From positions 2,232,001 to 2,296,000 of the forward strand of contig JBAJFE010000004.1 of the NCBI GenBank assembly GCA_037903355.1: DNA of 64,000 bases, read 5' to 3'. This stretch comes from Trichuris trichiura. Its lineage: Eukaryota > Nematoda > Enoplea > Trichinellida > Trichuridae. Shown here piece after piece: positions 34,616-48,983 of this stretch. The notes under the pieces were generated by a model. It had not been told where the DNA came from. It saw only the letters and a list, made by a program, of their open reading frames with translations, and did no database searches. The translations under genes and the position numbers were made by a program. The stretch's first letter is position 1. Every line of letters begins with the position of its first letter.

Positions 34616-37600
34616 TATGCAATCGTTGCGTCTGCAAAAACTACAATCAAGAAGCGGAAGTTCGAAGCGGCATTTGGCACGCAGTTTTGCTTTAAAAAAA
34701 CGTGTTTGCGCGCACGCCCAAAAGCGCGGACAAGCGCACTACATGCTCGCAAAAATTGGTCGCAAAGTGCAGCACTTTATAATTTTGCATTTAAGCAGAG
34801 ACGTAAACACGCTACCTCAAGCTCACGATATTAATAATGAAGTCTGATGAAACGGAGTAGCGCAGAGGCGGAAGGCCGCGACAGCAGACGCGTTTACGTG
34901 GCGTCATCATGCCAACAAGATGGGAAAGAGGCACGTGCTCTTATAGCCTCACATCCTTCCTCCTGATAGAACAGGTGAACGAATATGTGCGTGAAACGCG
35001 ATCCTTTTTCTTTCGGGAAGTGAAAGTGGAAAAGGAAAGCTCTTGAAGTGGAAATGCCTTGAATTTCAAATGCATTAGCATTAAGGGACCCCCGTAAGGC
35101 AACTACTGGCTGGGGGCCTGCAGAAACGCTGAGGGAATGGCCTTCGTGTTTAGGCGATCTGATTTTACGGAAGGCTTTAGTAACTTTTCAGCGCAAAAAA
35201 TTAAGACATGGATTATTTACTCGTCGAGGAAACGATTGCGAAGGAAAACAAAGCAAACAAAAGTTCGCTTTCCAATTCCGGCATTGGAAAGCACCGCTTT
35301 AAGCATCGGTTGGGCATTTTTCTAGTTTCCGGTCAACTTGAAGGCAAAATAGTACCTTTACTCGCCGTTTAACAATTTTTGGAGTCAAAAGTTCCACTGC
35401 TGAAAACCGCGAATGATGAAAACAACCTCCTTCCTCGTCTAAAAGTGATTGAGCAACTAAGACAGCAAATTCTCGTGCAACTGGAAATGTGCCAAGGCAG
35501 TTTGTTTGCGCAGTCTCATGGAAGGGCGGATAAGGAACGTTATCGCTGCAGGCCAACACTTGAAAAGATTATGCACGCGAAGGATTTTCATAAAAAACCT
35601 TCAAGATCGAACCGCAAACAACTTTGGTAAATTTCTGAAGCAACGATGCGCCATTGCAGACTTGCGCGAAGAACCTGCGAAGTTGCCGAAGCGACAAATT
35701 GGACGAACGCACGCAAAGGAGAAAAATAGCAAATACCGCTAACTGCTACCAACTATGAAACCATCGAAATGTTCTCCTTATATGGCACTTCGATAAAAAG
35801 CAAAAATTCCATTGCGGTCTTTGCTGCTTTCGTCAATATGTTAATCTATCTAACAAGTGTCAACTGGAACTTTGCGTATTGTCTCTTCTTCAACTCTCGA
35901 TCAGAAAGGCTGCACTATCAACATTTACAATACTTGGCAGAGAAAACCGCATGTTTACAAAATATCATAGCGCGAAAACTGACATGAATAGAAAAATAAA
36001 TCATCTGCTCGTCTTGTAGAGCACATCGAGCATGGGAACGTTGGCGCGAAGAGAACAGCAATCTTTTCAAAAGCATGCTTTCTCGACTGACTGTCGCCAC
36101 GACGCCATTAGTACGACCTTGGAAAATAATTTATTATGTTCAGCGTAGGTAAATTCCTGAGTTGTCAGTAGGAGGCAAAATGCATTTAAGCGCGTTGGAA
36201 GACCGGACAGTACTATCTTCCATCAGCGATAGCGGATCAACTTATGCAATTATGGACGTGCGCAAGCCTTTTCGAGAAGGTCAGACAACAAATGGCAAAC
36301 GCCAGAATGAACAATATTCAGAATTGAACACACGCAATTGAAATAGGCAGTTCTGTTTACCTTGGACGCTTCCAAGGACTTAACATATGGTATTGGTCAA
36401 CATAATTGACGCCATTTGGTCAAATGGTCGTTTGCACTCCCTTCTTGCCCATAGTATGCAAATTAGCTCTTTATGAAGCATTATACGGCTGTAAAAGGAA
36501 GAACTACGCTCACTGATGAGGGCAGTTACAAAGGATTTAATAAGAAAGATCAGAACTACTCCTTCGCAATGAATGCCATCAGCATTTCACTTTTTCTTGC
36601 GAACAGCGAGCAGAGATAACATTCAAATTGCTGATGCGTCGAAAATTAGTAGATGCGGCAAAATGGCGGCGAAAAGGTCAGACTAGCAGAAGCTAGAGCT
36701 GAGATAGCAGTCCCAAACGAGCAGTGTCATGTTTTACGCCACTGATTTAAAATTTATTCTTATTTCTCAAGTCAAAACGTCCCGACAGCTATAAATAAAA
36801 ACTACGCACCATTGCCTGCCCTTTCCTTTTTATAAATGTTTTATGATGAACCTGCCAAGCAACAAACAACGTCAAAATTGAAGTTAAACGAGCTGATTGA
36901 TCAGGTCCTTTCAAAACGCTGAACAAACAAGGGCAGGAAATACGCTGGAAAAGAATGGAACTGCGGAACGTCAAACCGACACGGATGCACGCTAATCAAC
37001 AGCGACAAGCGAGGACAGCAGCAAACCAAACCAACTAAAACCAGTTTGCACTGACGAAATCGACACTGACCACCGGTCGACGCCAAGTAACATTTTTAGC
37101 AGAGAAAGTGTCCAACGCGACACTACGGAATAAATAAGATCACGCTTATTGCTTACGCGTCTACTGGACAAAGGAAGAACGGAACAACGTCGAAAACACT
37201 ATTGGAGGAAGCCTAGAAAGCCAAAGCAAAAATACCATTCGGCGAATATGCGTAAACAAAGCAGTACGCCGCTATGTTCAGTGGGTGGGAAAACGAAGAA
37301 TCGTCTGACATTTCGCAGCTCTTCGTTCGTTGCGTTCCGCTGCTGGAGTGGCGTAGGACACGTGCTCACTTGAAAGTCAGTCACCGAAGCAACCGCTACT
37401 CAACAGCGTATAGTCAATAAATTACTGATGAGCGAGTGCAGTTCCAACTGCAGCTTCCGTGAAGCATAAGAAAGTGACTATTTGATTAGCCGACTTATAT
37501 CAAACAAAAAATGTAGCCATTTACCAAGCATGGAAGCCAAACAGCTCAGTGATGTTTAAATATTACGCATTTTGGTTTTTGAATTCCCTCAATAAGATTT

Positions 37601-40600
37601 AAATAATGAACAGATTCAATTCTGCCGCCAATTCGCCAACTTAAGCACTTTTACAATTGGTTGAGAGAACGACCAAATATTTTAATAATTACTCAACTGT
37701 ATTTACCTAGCTGTATTAGGATAGCTCTTTGCATATGGCTATCTACCGGATGCTTACTGAGAGTACCGCTGTACAACGTAGCGAGCTTAAGCAAACCACA
37801 CGAAGATAGCCATCGCACAACATTAAGTTGACGCGTTATTTATGAAATCTGCAAAGCGATTATAAATATAAAACGTTTGGAATGCTGGGAATTAAAATAA
37901 GAGAAATTCATCGTCTTCAGAATAGCAAGGCGCGTTTCTCTATCGATTGCCGTAAGACTTTGACGTTACCATACTCGTTACGAATATGTACATATGCTCC
38001 TGCTTAACATGGCAAAAGATCAAAGAGAATAAAAATCATACAAAGGAAGAAGATTACCCTTTTTACCTACTTTTTTGATGAAGCTTGAAAATGTCCGCAA
38101 TTCTTTCATGAGCAAAGCCAAATGGAGACCAAACAAATGGTTTCCCGAGAAAAACCGTACGAAATCAGAGTGACGTACGAAGCAGGCTAAGTGAATGCTT
38201 TATGCAAATTGTACAGCAAGCGTAAGCCCAAGGCAGGCTTAGCGCAACACTTAGCTTCTTCACTAACCGCCTACATATGTCGGACGCTCACTTGGTGCTT
38301 ACTCTTAGAAAAAAGCAGACGCGCGTACGAATAAACCAAACAGTTTTTGGCAAATATTTAAAGAGTACGAATTTGCTTTTTGCTTAAGATTTACTGCGAA
38401 TGCTCAGCGAAATCGGCTTTCTATGCTTTTAAATAAAATTTATATATACATCCGTAAAAAGTTAGCGGAGCAATGTTGCAACTAAGAAATAACGCCTCGT
38501 CTGTGGTGCACATGAGTTAATGCAATCCATTTTGCTGAATGTTACAACGCGATTCAGTCAAACGGACAAACAAGTAGCCAAAATGTTTGCTAAAGAGGCG
38601 GTAGATTTTGTATAGGTGATTAATACGGAAATAAATGGAGATATGCAAATTAAACATTGGCAAATAGTAGGAACGCTTTTCCAGTAGGACAACAGAAACA
38701 GCTGCTATTCAAAAAGGGATTGCTACGCCCTACCGAAGCAATGTTGGATCATAAAAGCTGCAGGAATTTATTATCCGTCAATGGAGATTTAAAAAAATTA
38801 AAGCCTTTCGAAAGCTGCAGGACAGTGAACGAACTTTTACGCATCTGTTTTGCGCAGCTGCTTGTTCGAACATTATCGCTAGAAAGACGGTTGATTTTTT
38901 GAATCAGCTAAGTTTAATCTATTTACAAAAAAGGTGGAACGGATACTGAATTATGGAAAAAAAAGTAAAAACGTTTTGCTAGTATAATCGAGTGCTGACT
39001 CGCTTCCGTGCTATCAGAAGGCAGGGACAAGTCAGCTCAACATAGCTCACAACCTGGCAGTCTTCGGCAGTAAATAATCAAGGACGGCTTTCACTTTTGC
39101 TGAAATAGCCTTACTAATAAAAAAAAAAAAGAAAAGCTACATCATGACAGCGAAATGTGTAAGCAGTATGCAACAGCGTGCATGCTGGATTCAGCTGTAT
39201 CTAGTACAAGTTCAAGCGAGAACGTAACCAGTGGCAAACTTATCCCATTTGCATATTCAGGACATGCTATTTTTAGTAAATTTTTTCTTCAAAAGTAAAT
39301 CTTCATAGTGGTAGCTTCTACAATTCTTTTGTACTAACATTTTGAGCAATTCAGCAAGCACTGGCCCACCTTGAATGAATTCTAATTGCGTCTCCAAATT
39401 CATAGAGAAATGAAGCTTCCTGACGTAATAACATTAGTCTAGGAGATGCATCTTTCTACGCTACGCGTACTGCACAGTCACGCTTGAACTAGCTTTCTTT
39501 AGGAAATAGGGGCCCACCAGTCACTTGATGAATCATGTGGCATACGTCACCCGAATAAGATGACCACATGTACAAAGCATTAATACACCTCTTAGTTATC
39601 AACCAAAAATTGGTTAATGTAATAATTCTCAATTATCTCTCATTACCGCCGTTTCATAAACTACCTAACCGACGATGGGGCAGGGCTAATCACGAAAGCC
39701 AGTAGGCCTGCTAAAGCTCAAGGCTTATGGTCTTCTTGTTGTATTGACTAATGCCTTCTCTCTGTCAAATGAATATACGCATTGCATTCAGACCACTGCA
39801 GTACATTTAAGATATAGAGCCTAAGAGATTCAAGTGACAATAATGTCAAAGCTTCGAACCGTTGCAACGAACCGTATTTTGGATAACAAGCGCCCATACA
39901 CGCATGCAGTGTGTACCTGATTCTCAAGTTCAAATGCTTTTCAAAAGTTGGAATCGCTTAAAAATGTCTTCCCTTCACTTATCACTTTAAAATCGGAACA
40001 GAAGCCTCGACGTATATTCTGAAAATGATGGTGTCCATTCCCAACCGCTTGCTGAACAAGCACAGCAAAATCAGGCCCGTAAGTCATTTTGCAGCAGGAA
40101 GGTGCAGAGAAAAAAATTACTTTCCCAGATTAAGGAATTATGATATCAACAGTGACGTTATAGCTCTTCCTACACGTTCAGAAATAAATGGGACTAATAT
40201 TATTCGGGATCTTGTTTGCTAAGCGCCCTACCGTCACCCTATAATTTTACCGGCTATCCTGTCCTGCCTTTACCTAAGCCTAAGCCTAAATATAAGGCTT
40301 ATATTTTGGTTTAGACTTAGGTAAAGGCGAAAAAAGATGATTTGCATGTTCACCAGTAAAGGCACAACAAATTAAGGGCATGTTTGCCGGAAAAGAACTT
40401 GCATTTCTCAAACGGTAGGGAGAAGATCCAGCATTTCGTACAAAACAAATTTTTCCTATACCCCCAGGCGAAACGTTACTCTTTAAGAGCAACACTTTGG
40501 AACAGATTAAGTAATCGCTGAGTACATTGAGCATTAACGCGTTCCAGCGCATAGATTTAATGGCTAGCTGCAGTTTACCCAGCGAAAACGATCGATGGTA

Positions 40601-43600
40601 TTACGTATTTGCTCAAATGCACTTTGCAGATGAGAAGCGCCTGAAAGAAGCGTCTAAATTTCTTATAACAGGCAGGTTAACTGGCAGCTCATACGCTAGG
40701 ATATTCATTTAAAAATCGTTGACGATTCCAATGAACACGTGGTATTCATAGCCATTCGAAATTGAGAGAAAAGACGCAGAATCAATAAAGGAAAGTGCAG
40801 TTTAAGTAACAGCGTAAGCAAACTACTTCTTTTTTAAATCTCCAGTATGTTGGTATGTTCCCGCTTCGAATATGCTGAGCATTTAACAAGACAAGCTGAG
40901 AAGAGCAGAGAATGACCAAGTCGCAGAGTGCTGTGGATGAATAGGTTAAATAATCTGCACGTATTCCTAATAATAGTGCAAGCAACGCGCGAGAAAGAGG
41001 CATATTTGAACACGGCATGAGAGCGCATTTTCAATTCTCATCGGCGGATGGATTTTCTATTTCCAGTGCTCACACGCTCGGGTAATGGCCGACGTAATTA
41101 CCAAGGCTTGCTACCCGCGCAGACTGGACGCTACCCTATGGAATCAGCGTGAGCCGATCTATAAAAGGCAATGTCATCTTTCGATGGATTCCGTTATTCT
41201 AGAATTATGTCGATCGCGAGGAGAATGGACCTTACTTTCCTCCGGGCAAGTATTACCAAAAATAGGAACAGGAAAATAAGGATTGCGGGAAGAGTGATAA
41301 TAAGTGACCATTTGCGTGGACCGGCTTGCTATATCGAACCCATTTTCCAACCACTGTCACTCGCGCGGCTGTCTCGCGAAACAACCACTTGACGGAGGGC
41401 AAATTCGGTCGTATTGATCCATTCTAACAACGCTTAACGGACGTGGACGAAACAGATTATTCCTTCTAGCCAAGGAATAAATACGCAGGGAAACCAATTT
41501 ACCTTCAACCTTCGACTCAGAACTTTCAAATAAGCAAAATTTTGCCCAAAAAAGGTTAACGATCATTATCGGCGCATAAGTAGCTTGGGATGCAAAGATT
41601 AAACACTTCAACTCCTTCCCAAAACGGAGGAAGAGACTTAATGTACTATCTAGTGGCTTTGCTTATAAAATGTTGCTGAAGTGGGAATTTATATGGAGTT
41701 TAACAGTCTTTAAGCAGGTTACACAGACTATAACCACTGAGTAGATTAAAACTTCACTACATGATACTCAAGCAATACTGGTTACATATATGTGAGGGCC
41801 TTGAAGTCTACACGAGCAATTACGATTAAAGTTATTACAGACATTAGCAGCTGCTATAGTATGACATAAGCGGGTATAGCTTACCATCAAATCGCATCTA
41901 CAGGTCTGTGCTGTTAGCAGATGGTTTTCACGTTGGTACTGCTACCAAGGACGCCGAAGGGAGCAAAAGTTAAGGAAAAGACAACAGACAAAAAGATAGT
42001 CTTTCCTATCCTCTTGTCACGGCGAACTTTCCAGCAGCAAACAGGCAACTGAAGGAAGCACGAATCGGCTTAATGCCAACCATTTGATCAATAATTTCTT
42101 GTTTCCATGCATTCTCGTTCACCACGAAGTATTGACGTATAAGGCGATCGCTCGGGTTACCGAAACTTTGCGGCCCATTGCCCTATCAGGCACATCGTTC
42201 GACATTCTGATCTCAAAGTGAAATCAATGGACGTCACAAAGCGCGCGCACAAGCAGCAAATGCTACTTTGGCAGAACCGAAGCTGCCTAAACACCAAAGA
42301 TGCATACAACTGTTAAAGTAATACATTGGCAGCTGATGCGAAAAACAGCGGCCGTCAAAAGAATTTGACCAACAGCTATTCAGAAGGATGTTTGCAAATC
42401 TGTCGCAAAGCAATGATGGATGACAAAGCTTAATTTTTGGTTGCTTCGATTATGGGAAGAGAAAAACGCTTGCGTAAACACTGTGTAAGCATAATCCCAC
42501 TACTAAAACGAATCATAAGTTCAAACACTCGAACTTCAGCTTTTTGATCGCCTACAGTTTTTGCCCCATCTTTTAATGTAAACAAAACTAACAGGTTCTA
42601 ACTTTCGCCTACTTCGGATACTTCCCGGTTTAGGCGACCTCCCGAGAGTACATACAGTAACATTAGCAAGCCTGGTCCCAAGTAAACTTCTCATGTCGGA
42701 CACTAAGAAGATTACTATCCGGTAACTTTTCTGTGATTTCCTTAACTAACCGTTTCTGTTCAGCTCAGCAGCACATGCAATGGAAAATCAAGAATTGAAC
42801 CATGTTTGTCAAACCAGCCTGATAAGTAAAAGCATTTGTGACTAGACACTTTATCTATCGCGTATGGACTTTATTGCGAATGAAGAAAAAGCCCCGAAGC
42901 CAACAGCTTGTAATCTAAGCAGCTTCGACAGAAACGTAAGCAAAATGAATTCCAATGCTATGAGAATGAGTAAAATAAAATGTTGAGTTGATTTTGCTAA
43001 GACAAATAAGCCCTTGTAATCGCAGTCTTTGTGAAAACTGGAAAGAAAGCAAAACTGCATTACTTCAAGATTACCTACAGCCGCGGAAACGAGGAATAGC
43101 CTTCGAAAGAAAAGGACTGTCAGACAGGACGCACTCTTATAAGAAGGTAGAAACGAACCTGCTTATCATAGAGAACGTCTTCGTCAGCTTAGGTGCGGAT
43201 TCGTTGCATTGAAACGTGAGGTAAGCCTGTTGCACTAAATGCATGCTGTGTGACTGCGTAAGTATTCCTGCTGTTAAGTATGCTACAGTACTACTTCGTC
43301 TTAACCTTAGCTGATCCATCGGTTTTGCTAAACAGCCTTCGAGGCGGTCGTTATATTGCAGTCAGCTGATTTTCCTACGTGAATATTGCGTGAATACTCA
43401 AATACAAATGTCAGGATCGAGTAGTTACTAGTTGCTTTAGATGAGGGTATATGTCCAGGTCAGTGCAGGGCACCAGTGGCTGGAACATCTTTGTCACTGT
43501 GACTGACTATAGTATATCGCTTTAGGTCACGTCCTCTGTGAAACATGACAGAAAATTTCATTGCATCAGGAAATAGCTACCATATTCTATAGTGTGTAGG

Positions 43601-44565
43601 TTAACGTTCAGCTATTGTGTAACACCAAACAGAATTAAGCTGCTCCAGCGCGTTTAGCCTACTTTACCCGATTATACAGTTAGATTTAAAGTTAAAGTTG
43701 AATGCTTATGTTGCGTGTATTTTTTTCGTTCTTCTTCAGCTCTGCGTACTCGACTTTATACTAGTTGGCTGACAGTTGTAGTGGTTGTTATTATTCTCTC
43801 GTAGTTACAGTGTCCTATCAAAAGGAAAAATAAAATCTATTGCTGAAAGTTATCACTGCTGTTTCAACTTTATTAGGCAGTTTAATGTCGGACACTCTCA
43901 ACTTAAGCAATATAGTTAAACATAATTTATTCCGCGTGAATTGCCGCTGGGTTGTCAGCGTCGAAGCCTGTTCACAACAAAATTCGAATTTGGCTGTGAG
44001 ACTAACGATAACGCAGCTTCCGTCTGACTGTTCATTGAGTCTACAGAATTTCTAACAACGTGTTCTTATACGGTAGAATGTGCAGGTACAGATGGACTCC
44101 CTGCTCATCATTAGTTCCAGTTTCGGCCGGAACAAAGGCTTGTAATTTTGTGTGAAATTTGAACATCATTGCATTACCTCAAACTAAAAATTTCGTCTTG
44201 ACATGTCTTGTTTTATCACGTTTTTTCTCATATCCGCTTTGTTTATTTCAGACCTCTTATGGAAATTTCAAAATGCCTAAAGGAGCTCGATACTTCCGGG
44301 TAACTTGATTACAAATCCGTTAGTCGTCTAATTCAGTGTTTCCTTGCACATTTTTCATTCAAATAAATCAGACAATGCCTTTCCTTTTGTAGCAGCAAAC
44401 TTCAGTCTTTCCTTTTATAGTTAAAATGTTTTCATATCCCTAATACCACATTAATAGCCGGCAAGCCTTTTTCGCTAGCTAGAGTTTCTTTTTTGATCAT
44501 GAATTACTGGTAACGCAAGGTAAGCTTTATACGATATCTTTACGTTTGATAGCGAAGGAAAAGAA
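34616..44565. other. Long gene-poor stretch
   Basis: About 10 kb with no protein-coding gene that I can support. The open frames are short, differ in strand and phase, lack family motifs and do not chain through splice sites. No ribosomal RNA or clear tRNA was recognised. It contains a hairpin with telomere-like units at 40266-40328 and a poly(A) run near 39119. Promoters of the two divergently placed neighbours (CAP-Gly at the left, SMG8 at the right) must lie at its ends. Confidence 0.5.
40266..40328. repeat. Hairpin containing telomere-like CCTAAG units
   Basis: GCCTTTACCTAAG (40266-40278) pairs exactly with CTTAGGTAAAGGC (40316-40328). Inside the left arm CCTAAGCCTAAGCCTAA reads as more than two units of the nematode telomere repeat (TTAGGC on the other strand). 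The inner part (AATATAAGGCTTATATT) is itself palindromic. It may be an interstitial telomere-like scrap or a small fold-back. Confidence 0.6.
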
Positions 44566-47500
44566 ATGTGCATAATATCCGTGCTCGGAAAAAAGGATAT
44601 TCACGAACATTGGACAATTGCCGGTGTCATCAACGATGCGTTTGGTGTTGATCTTTTTGAGCAGGAACCTTGGAAGCGGGATACCACAACCGGTTGCAGG
44701 ATCGATATGGCGGTCGACATTCATATGTCTTTAGTAGTTCTTCATCTTGTCGGCCCTTACGACTTGAGCGAGTTTGAATTTTCTCCGGAAAAAGTTTGAA
44801 TGAATTTGTTTGGTGCACTTTTTGCTTCACTTGAGCCGTTTGCAGAATTATCAAAGCAACTGGCCTGCACTCGAACGCGAATACATGTTGTCCTTATTCT
44901 TTCTGCTCTCTCTGTCTCATCTTGTTTTGGTAAATTGCGTATAGGCATTTCTAAACTTTTTTTTAAGTTTCTATTTTTTAGTTTATCTGTCCAACTGCTG
45001 AATTCGACACTAATTACGTTAAAAAGTTTAGAAACATGCAATGGCTTAGGTAGGACGGCCCCTCCCCACGTCAACGTTCCGATATAGTATTTTTTGCATT
45101 CCAGAGAGCGCTTGTCAACACCAATAGCCGATATCATTCGCAATAATGCTCCGAACATGAAAAAGTGGCGTTCAAATGCTAGGTTGGCATCTCCTCGAGT
45201 TCTTTTCTGCCTTATGCGGCCACCCACATTCTTACGACCTGACGGTACTGTAGAAGCGAAAAGGGTATGGAGGAGTTACTTTTTAATGGTGGCTAATTTG
45301 GAAGTTAACTTTATTTAGTCCACCTATCGGCGAATGGAGGGATGTTTGGAAAACCTGATTCATGACATTCTGCAAAGCAGCGAAGTGATAAAGGTTCCTC
45401 TGTCTAATTCCATTATCAGTCTGCCGGAAAAAGAGGCCTTCGTTTACGTAATGCCACCTGACGAGCAACCAAAGAACATCGCCGCAGTTCTGATTACTCA
45501 AATGATTTCTGACGGCACCCCAGACCCTACCTTCTGCTGCGCTGACAATCGTTCAGGTTCTAAAGCGGTCTTTCTTCAAGTTGCGTCCTTAAATTTTCTA
45601 CGCTCTTTTAGATTCACATGATAGCGAAGTGCCATTCAACACGTTGGGCACTTTCCTTGGAAATCACATAAGCGCTGTGCTTTGCAGCAAGTCACCTAAA
45701 GACGCTGGACTCTTGCCCAACTTTGTGTTTGAAGTATTTAGTTGATTGGTCACTCCGTGCTTTTTAGAACCGTATATTTTGATTTTTTCAGAGGCCAAAC
45801 TTGGAAGCATTCGTCAAAGTGGCCACCGTGCTGCATAACTACCTCATCGTTGATCAAGAGAAAAATGTTGAAATTGCCAATTTTTTCTCATACTTAGATA
45901 TTGATACCGCATTATCAAAGAAGTATGTTATTTTTGCCCTTTTGGCATTTCGCTAACCTCATTTATTAGGCTTTGCTCATACGCGTTGTCGTTAGCTGAA
46001 GAAATTTACTTGAAAGAGCTCCCTCCCTTTTACTTAAGGGTCGAACACGAAAGCCGAGTATGTTTCTTGTTTTGTTGGTTGTATTTCTAGTTTGTTATTT
46101 TTAGCTCCTTCAAGCCACCCAGTTCTTGAGCTATGAAGCCAGAGGCTCTTTAGTAGAAGAAGCGCTGGCTAAGTTGAAATCCTCCTGCGAAGAAGTATGG
46201 AGAGGCGGCCGTCAACAATGTGAGGCAGTCAGCATGTGCGGCAATCCGTGTTCTTTGCAAGTAATGTCTACTGTAGTAAATAATATAGGATGAGTAGGTA
46301 GTCCCTCCTTTTGTTCATGGGCATTTTTTTAAATCATCCACACCTCTATTCTCATTCGTTCAAAGACGCAGTTGAATGTTGCGAAACTTTTATTATTATT
46401 ATATTTTTGTATCCTTTCACGTTAAAACTTCTCGTGACTTTTACTAAATGAACTTAGTAATTGTACTGCAGTTAAATTTTTTTAAAATTCTTAACTTCGC
46501 AGAATAATGTTCACAATTTTTTCTAGTTGCACAGACTTCCGGGAGAAGAGGAGGACAATTCGTTGCCTGTCCTCGCTCATGATAGCAAAGTTGCTTTTCT
46601 TAGCACGTGTAATGGTGGTCACTCACAGTCCATACGCCATGACCCGTTCGACTTGCGTAGCGCCAACTATTCATTTTTCGAAGAAAATCCAGACTTCGCT
46701 TGCTGCAGATTTTGCAACCGCGGGCAAGACTACAGTAGCAGTATTATTTCCTTAAGTTTCTATGTTGTACGCATAGTTGATTTAAGAATCAAGTCGTCCC
46801 TTTGCGGCCGTCAGTTTTGAAGAAGAGAACGAAGGTTTAAACGTGTCCGGCTCGCAGGAAAGACCGGCATCAGCCTTGTCCAATCGCAGCGCTTCGGAGA
46901 GCGAAGAGGAAAAGGAAACTGTACACGCGACAGTTTCTCGCGGCGACGGTGACAAGGCGCAGGAATCTGATCAGCCAAATGTTTCTACTCCAATTGAAAG
47001 CGTTATATCCGCTATTTGTCGCTCGAGTTCGTCGGAGGGAAGCGAATCCGAAAATGAGGATGACATTAATGGGAAGCCGCTTGGCGACGTTGCCGGCGAG
47101 AAGCTGGACAATTCGGCATTTTTGGGAATCAATCTGGGTACTTTCGACAACGAACAATTGGAAGGAAATGAAGAGGAAGTGAAGACATATGTGGGTGTCC
47201 CTAATAGTACGATCCAATGCGGAATGCAACCTGAATTCCCTTCCTACGCAATCGTATGCGTTGGATCGTCCAGCAAGTATACGCATTCGCGAGGTGACCT
47301 GTCATTCATATTTTTGTATTAATATTTAAATTTTTTTCAAATCTTTTCTCTATTTAGGTTTACGGGATCAACCGAACTTTAGTCACGGAAGCCAGTACCT
47401 ATTGCCTTGGGATGTTGATGTCTCGGTCGACGGTGATAAATGGCAAGAATGGCAGATCAAAACTGGTACCCTCTACTCCCGCGGTGTTCCTTTGAAAAAA

Positions 47501-48529
47501 AGCTTTCATAAGAAACGCGGTAGTGCGTACATCAACCGCAGCAGGCTGTGGTCATTTTTAAAATTTTTAGTTGAATGTGTTGCCCGCGTGAAAGTCTTTG
47601 TGGGATACGAATATGAATGCATGCGTGGCCATCGTTTCATGCTTCGGTCGCCTGTTTCCATGCTAAAGCATAGCGGAGTTGGAGGACCTAAAGTTTGAAA
47701 TTTTTTCGCGCCACAGTAATCGATGCTCAAGTAATCTTTTACAGGAAAAAGCGGAAAATATTGTGCAGGAAGACATGCCCTTATGGTTTCCATGTTCTTG
47801 CAGGTTGATAGCGCTTATCCTTTTTATAAAATTGAATATTTTCTACTTTAGCGACTGCTTTTAATTGATTAATATTAGCACTTATTTCACGGAAAACTTT
47901 TTACTGTTTAAGCAGCGCCAAGTTGGTGCTGTTAGTACTTAATTACATGATTTTGCTTATTAAATGTCAAGCTGTTTTCTAAAATGTCTTTATTAGATTG
48001 AAGTAAGCAGCTTTTATGCAAATTTGTCTCTTAAAAAATTGTCAATACGTGCACTCTCCTTGCTCTTATTTAAAAAGTCGTAGAAATCGGCGTAATTGTA
48101 AACTGATGATGCATCTCCTAAGGTTTTTACTTCTATTTATTTAAGTAAAGCGCATATTGTTTTAATGTGGAAGAACCTGTACGTAAGTGATGCAAGTTTA
48201 GCTTTATGATTTTCAGGGGAACGAAACCGTTCTTACTGGGTCTTTTGACCCGAATACATGTAGTAACGCCGAAAGCTCCAGTCCATGTATGCGTAAATCC
48301 TCGTATACAACCGGACACGACCCAAGATTTAGTCTTCATGATTGGTTTGCATAAACTTGGTCCTTCCAAGTATTGGATCGTCCGATTGCCCTTTATATAC
48401 CATAATCCAGGCGGGCCGACCTTTTGGAGAGGGGAAGGCGACGCTCCCGAAGGTCTTGTCTTCAAGCATATGCTCCAGGTGGACCCGGATTTCCCTCCTC
48501 AAAGCAAAGACGAAAGCATGTCTTCGTGA
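44566..48529 (+). CDS. SMG8: SMG8, nonsense-mediated mRNA decay factor
   Basis: SMG8 with SMG9 binds the SMG1 kinase and controls phosphorylation of UPF1 in nonsense-mediated decay. Exons: 44566-44793, 44846-44929, 44982-45049, 45105-45264, 45319-45556, 45612-45733, 45792-45922, 45970-46057, 46105-46260, 46527-46740, 46823-47293, 47358-47692, 47745-47803, 48217-48529. All phases close, giving about 888 aa (human 991). Matching landmarks in order: MCIISVLGKKDIHEHW (G-like start, human VVGIFGK), MLSLFFLLSLSHLVL, SPRVLFCLMRPPTFLR, EAFVYVMPPDEQ, RHDPFDLRSANYSFF, GSQYLLPWDVDVSV, VGYEYECMRGHRFML, DMPLWFPCSC and TRIHVVTPKAPVHVCVNPRIQP. The middle (exon 11) is Ser/Glu-rich and disordered. The junction 46740/46823 and the exact start are least certain; an upstream coding exon is possible. 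Confidence 0.93.
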
Positions 48530-48983
48530 CCAAAAATGGGCATTGAACGTTTTAAAAAATGAGCATCCTGGCCGTCTGCAAAGCAGTTCTCGCCGCAATT
48601 GCTGATGTTTGCGTCAAACTGACGGCTCACGTTTGCTTGCATGTCGTTTAGGCTGAAAATTTGTTTCATTGAAGGGCATTGTTGCTTTTGGAAGATTGGT
48701 AGCAGACGTTGTTCATCCAATGGTATGCTATCGGGCGACTGCATTTTTTTTTCGACTTTCCTCTTCTCACAATAGCAGCAAGACGTCACCCTCGTATGAT
48801 AATGGGTGAGCGTTGACGATTGCTCATACTATAGAAAAGTGATCTAAGATGACTACGCTTTGGAATAGACGAACTGAGGGACGTGTAACCATTCTTGCTA
48901 TTCCTGTCCCTTCGCTGCAAAAAAGCCTTGTCGTTTGCTAAGCAAATGTTTTATTTACAACAATATCTTCCAGATGCGTGGTA

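Noticed and set aside
44757..45227. Minus-strand 156-residue open frame
   Set aside because: It is antisense to SMG8 exons 1-4, whose frame is supported by family motifs and splice phases, so it is treated as a shadow.
48499..48789. Minus-strand 96-residue open frame beginning MTSCCYCEKRK
   Set aside because: It overlaps the SMG8 stop region antisense, has no recognisable motif and no supporting splice chain. It was not counted as a gene.
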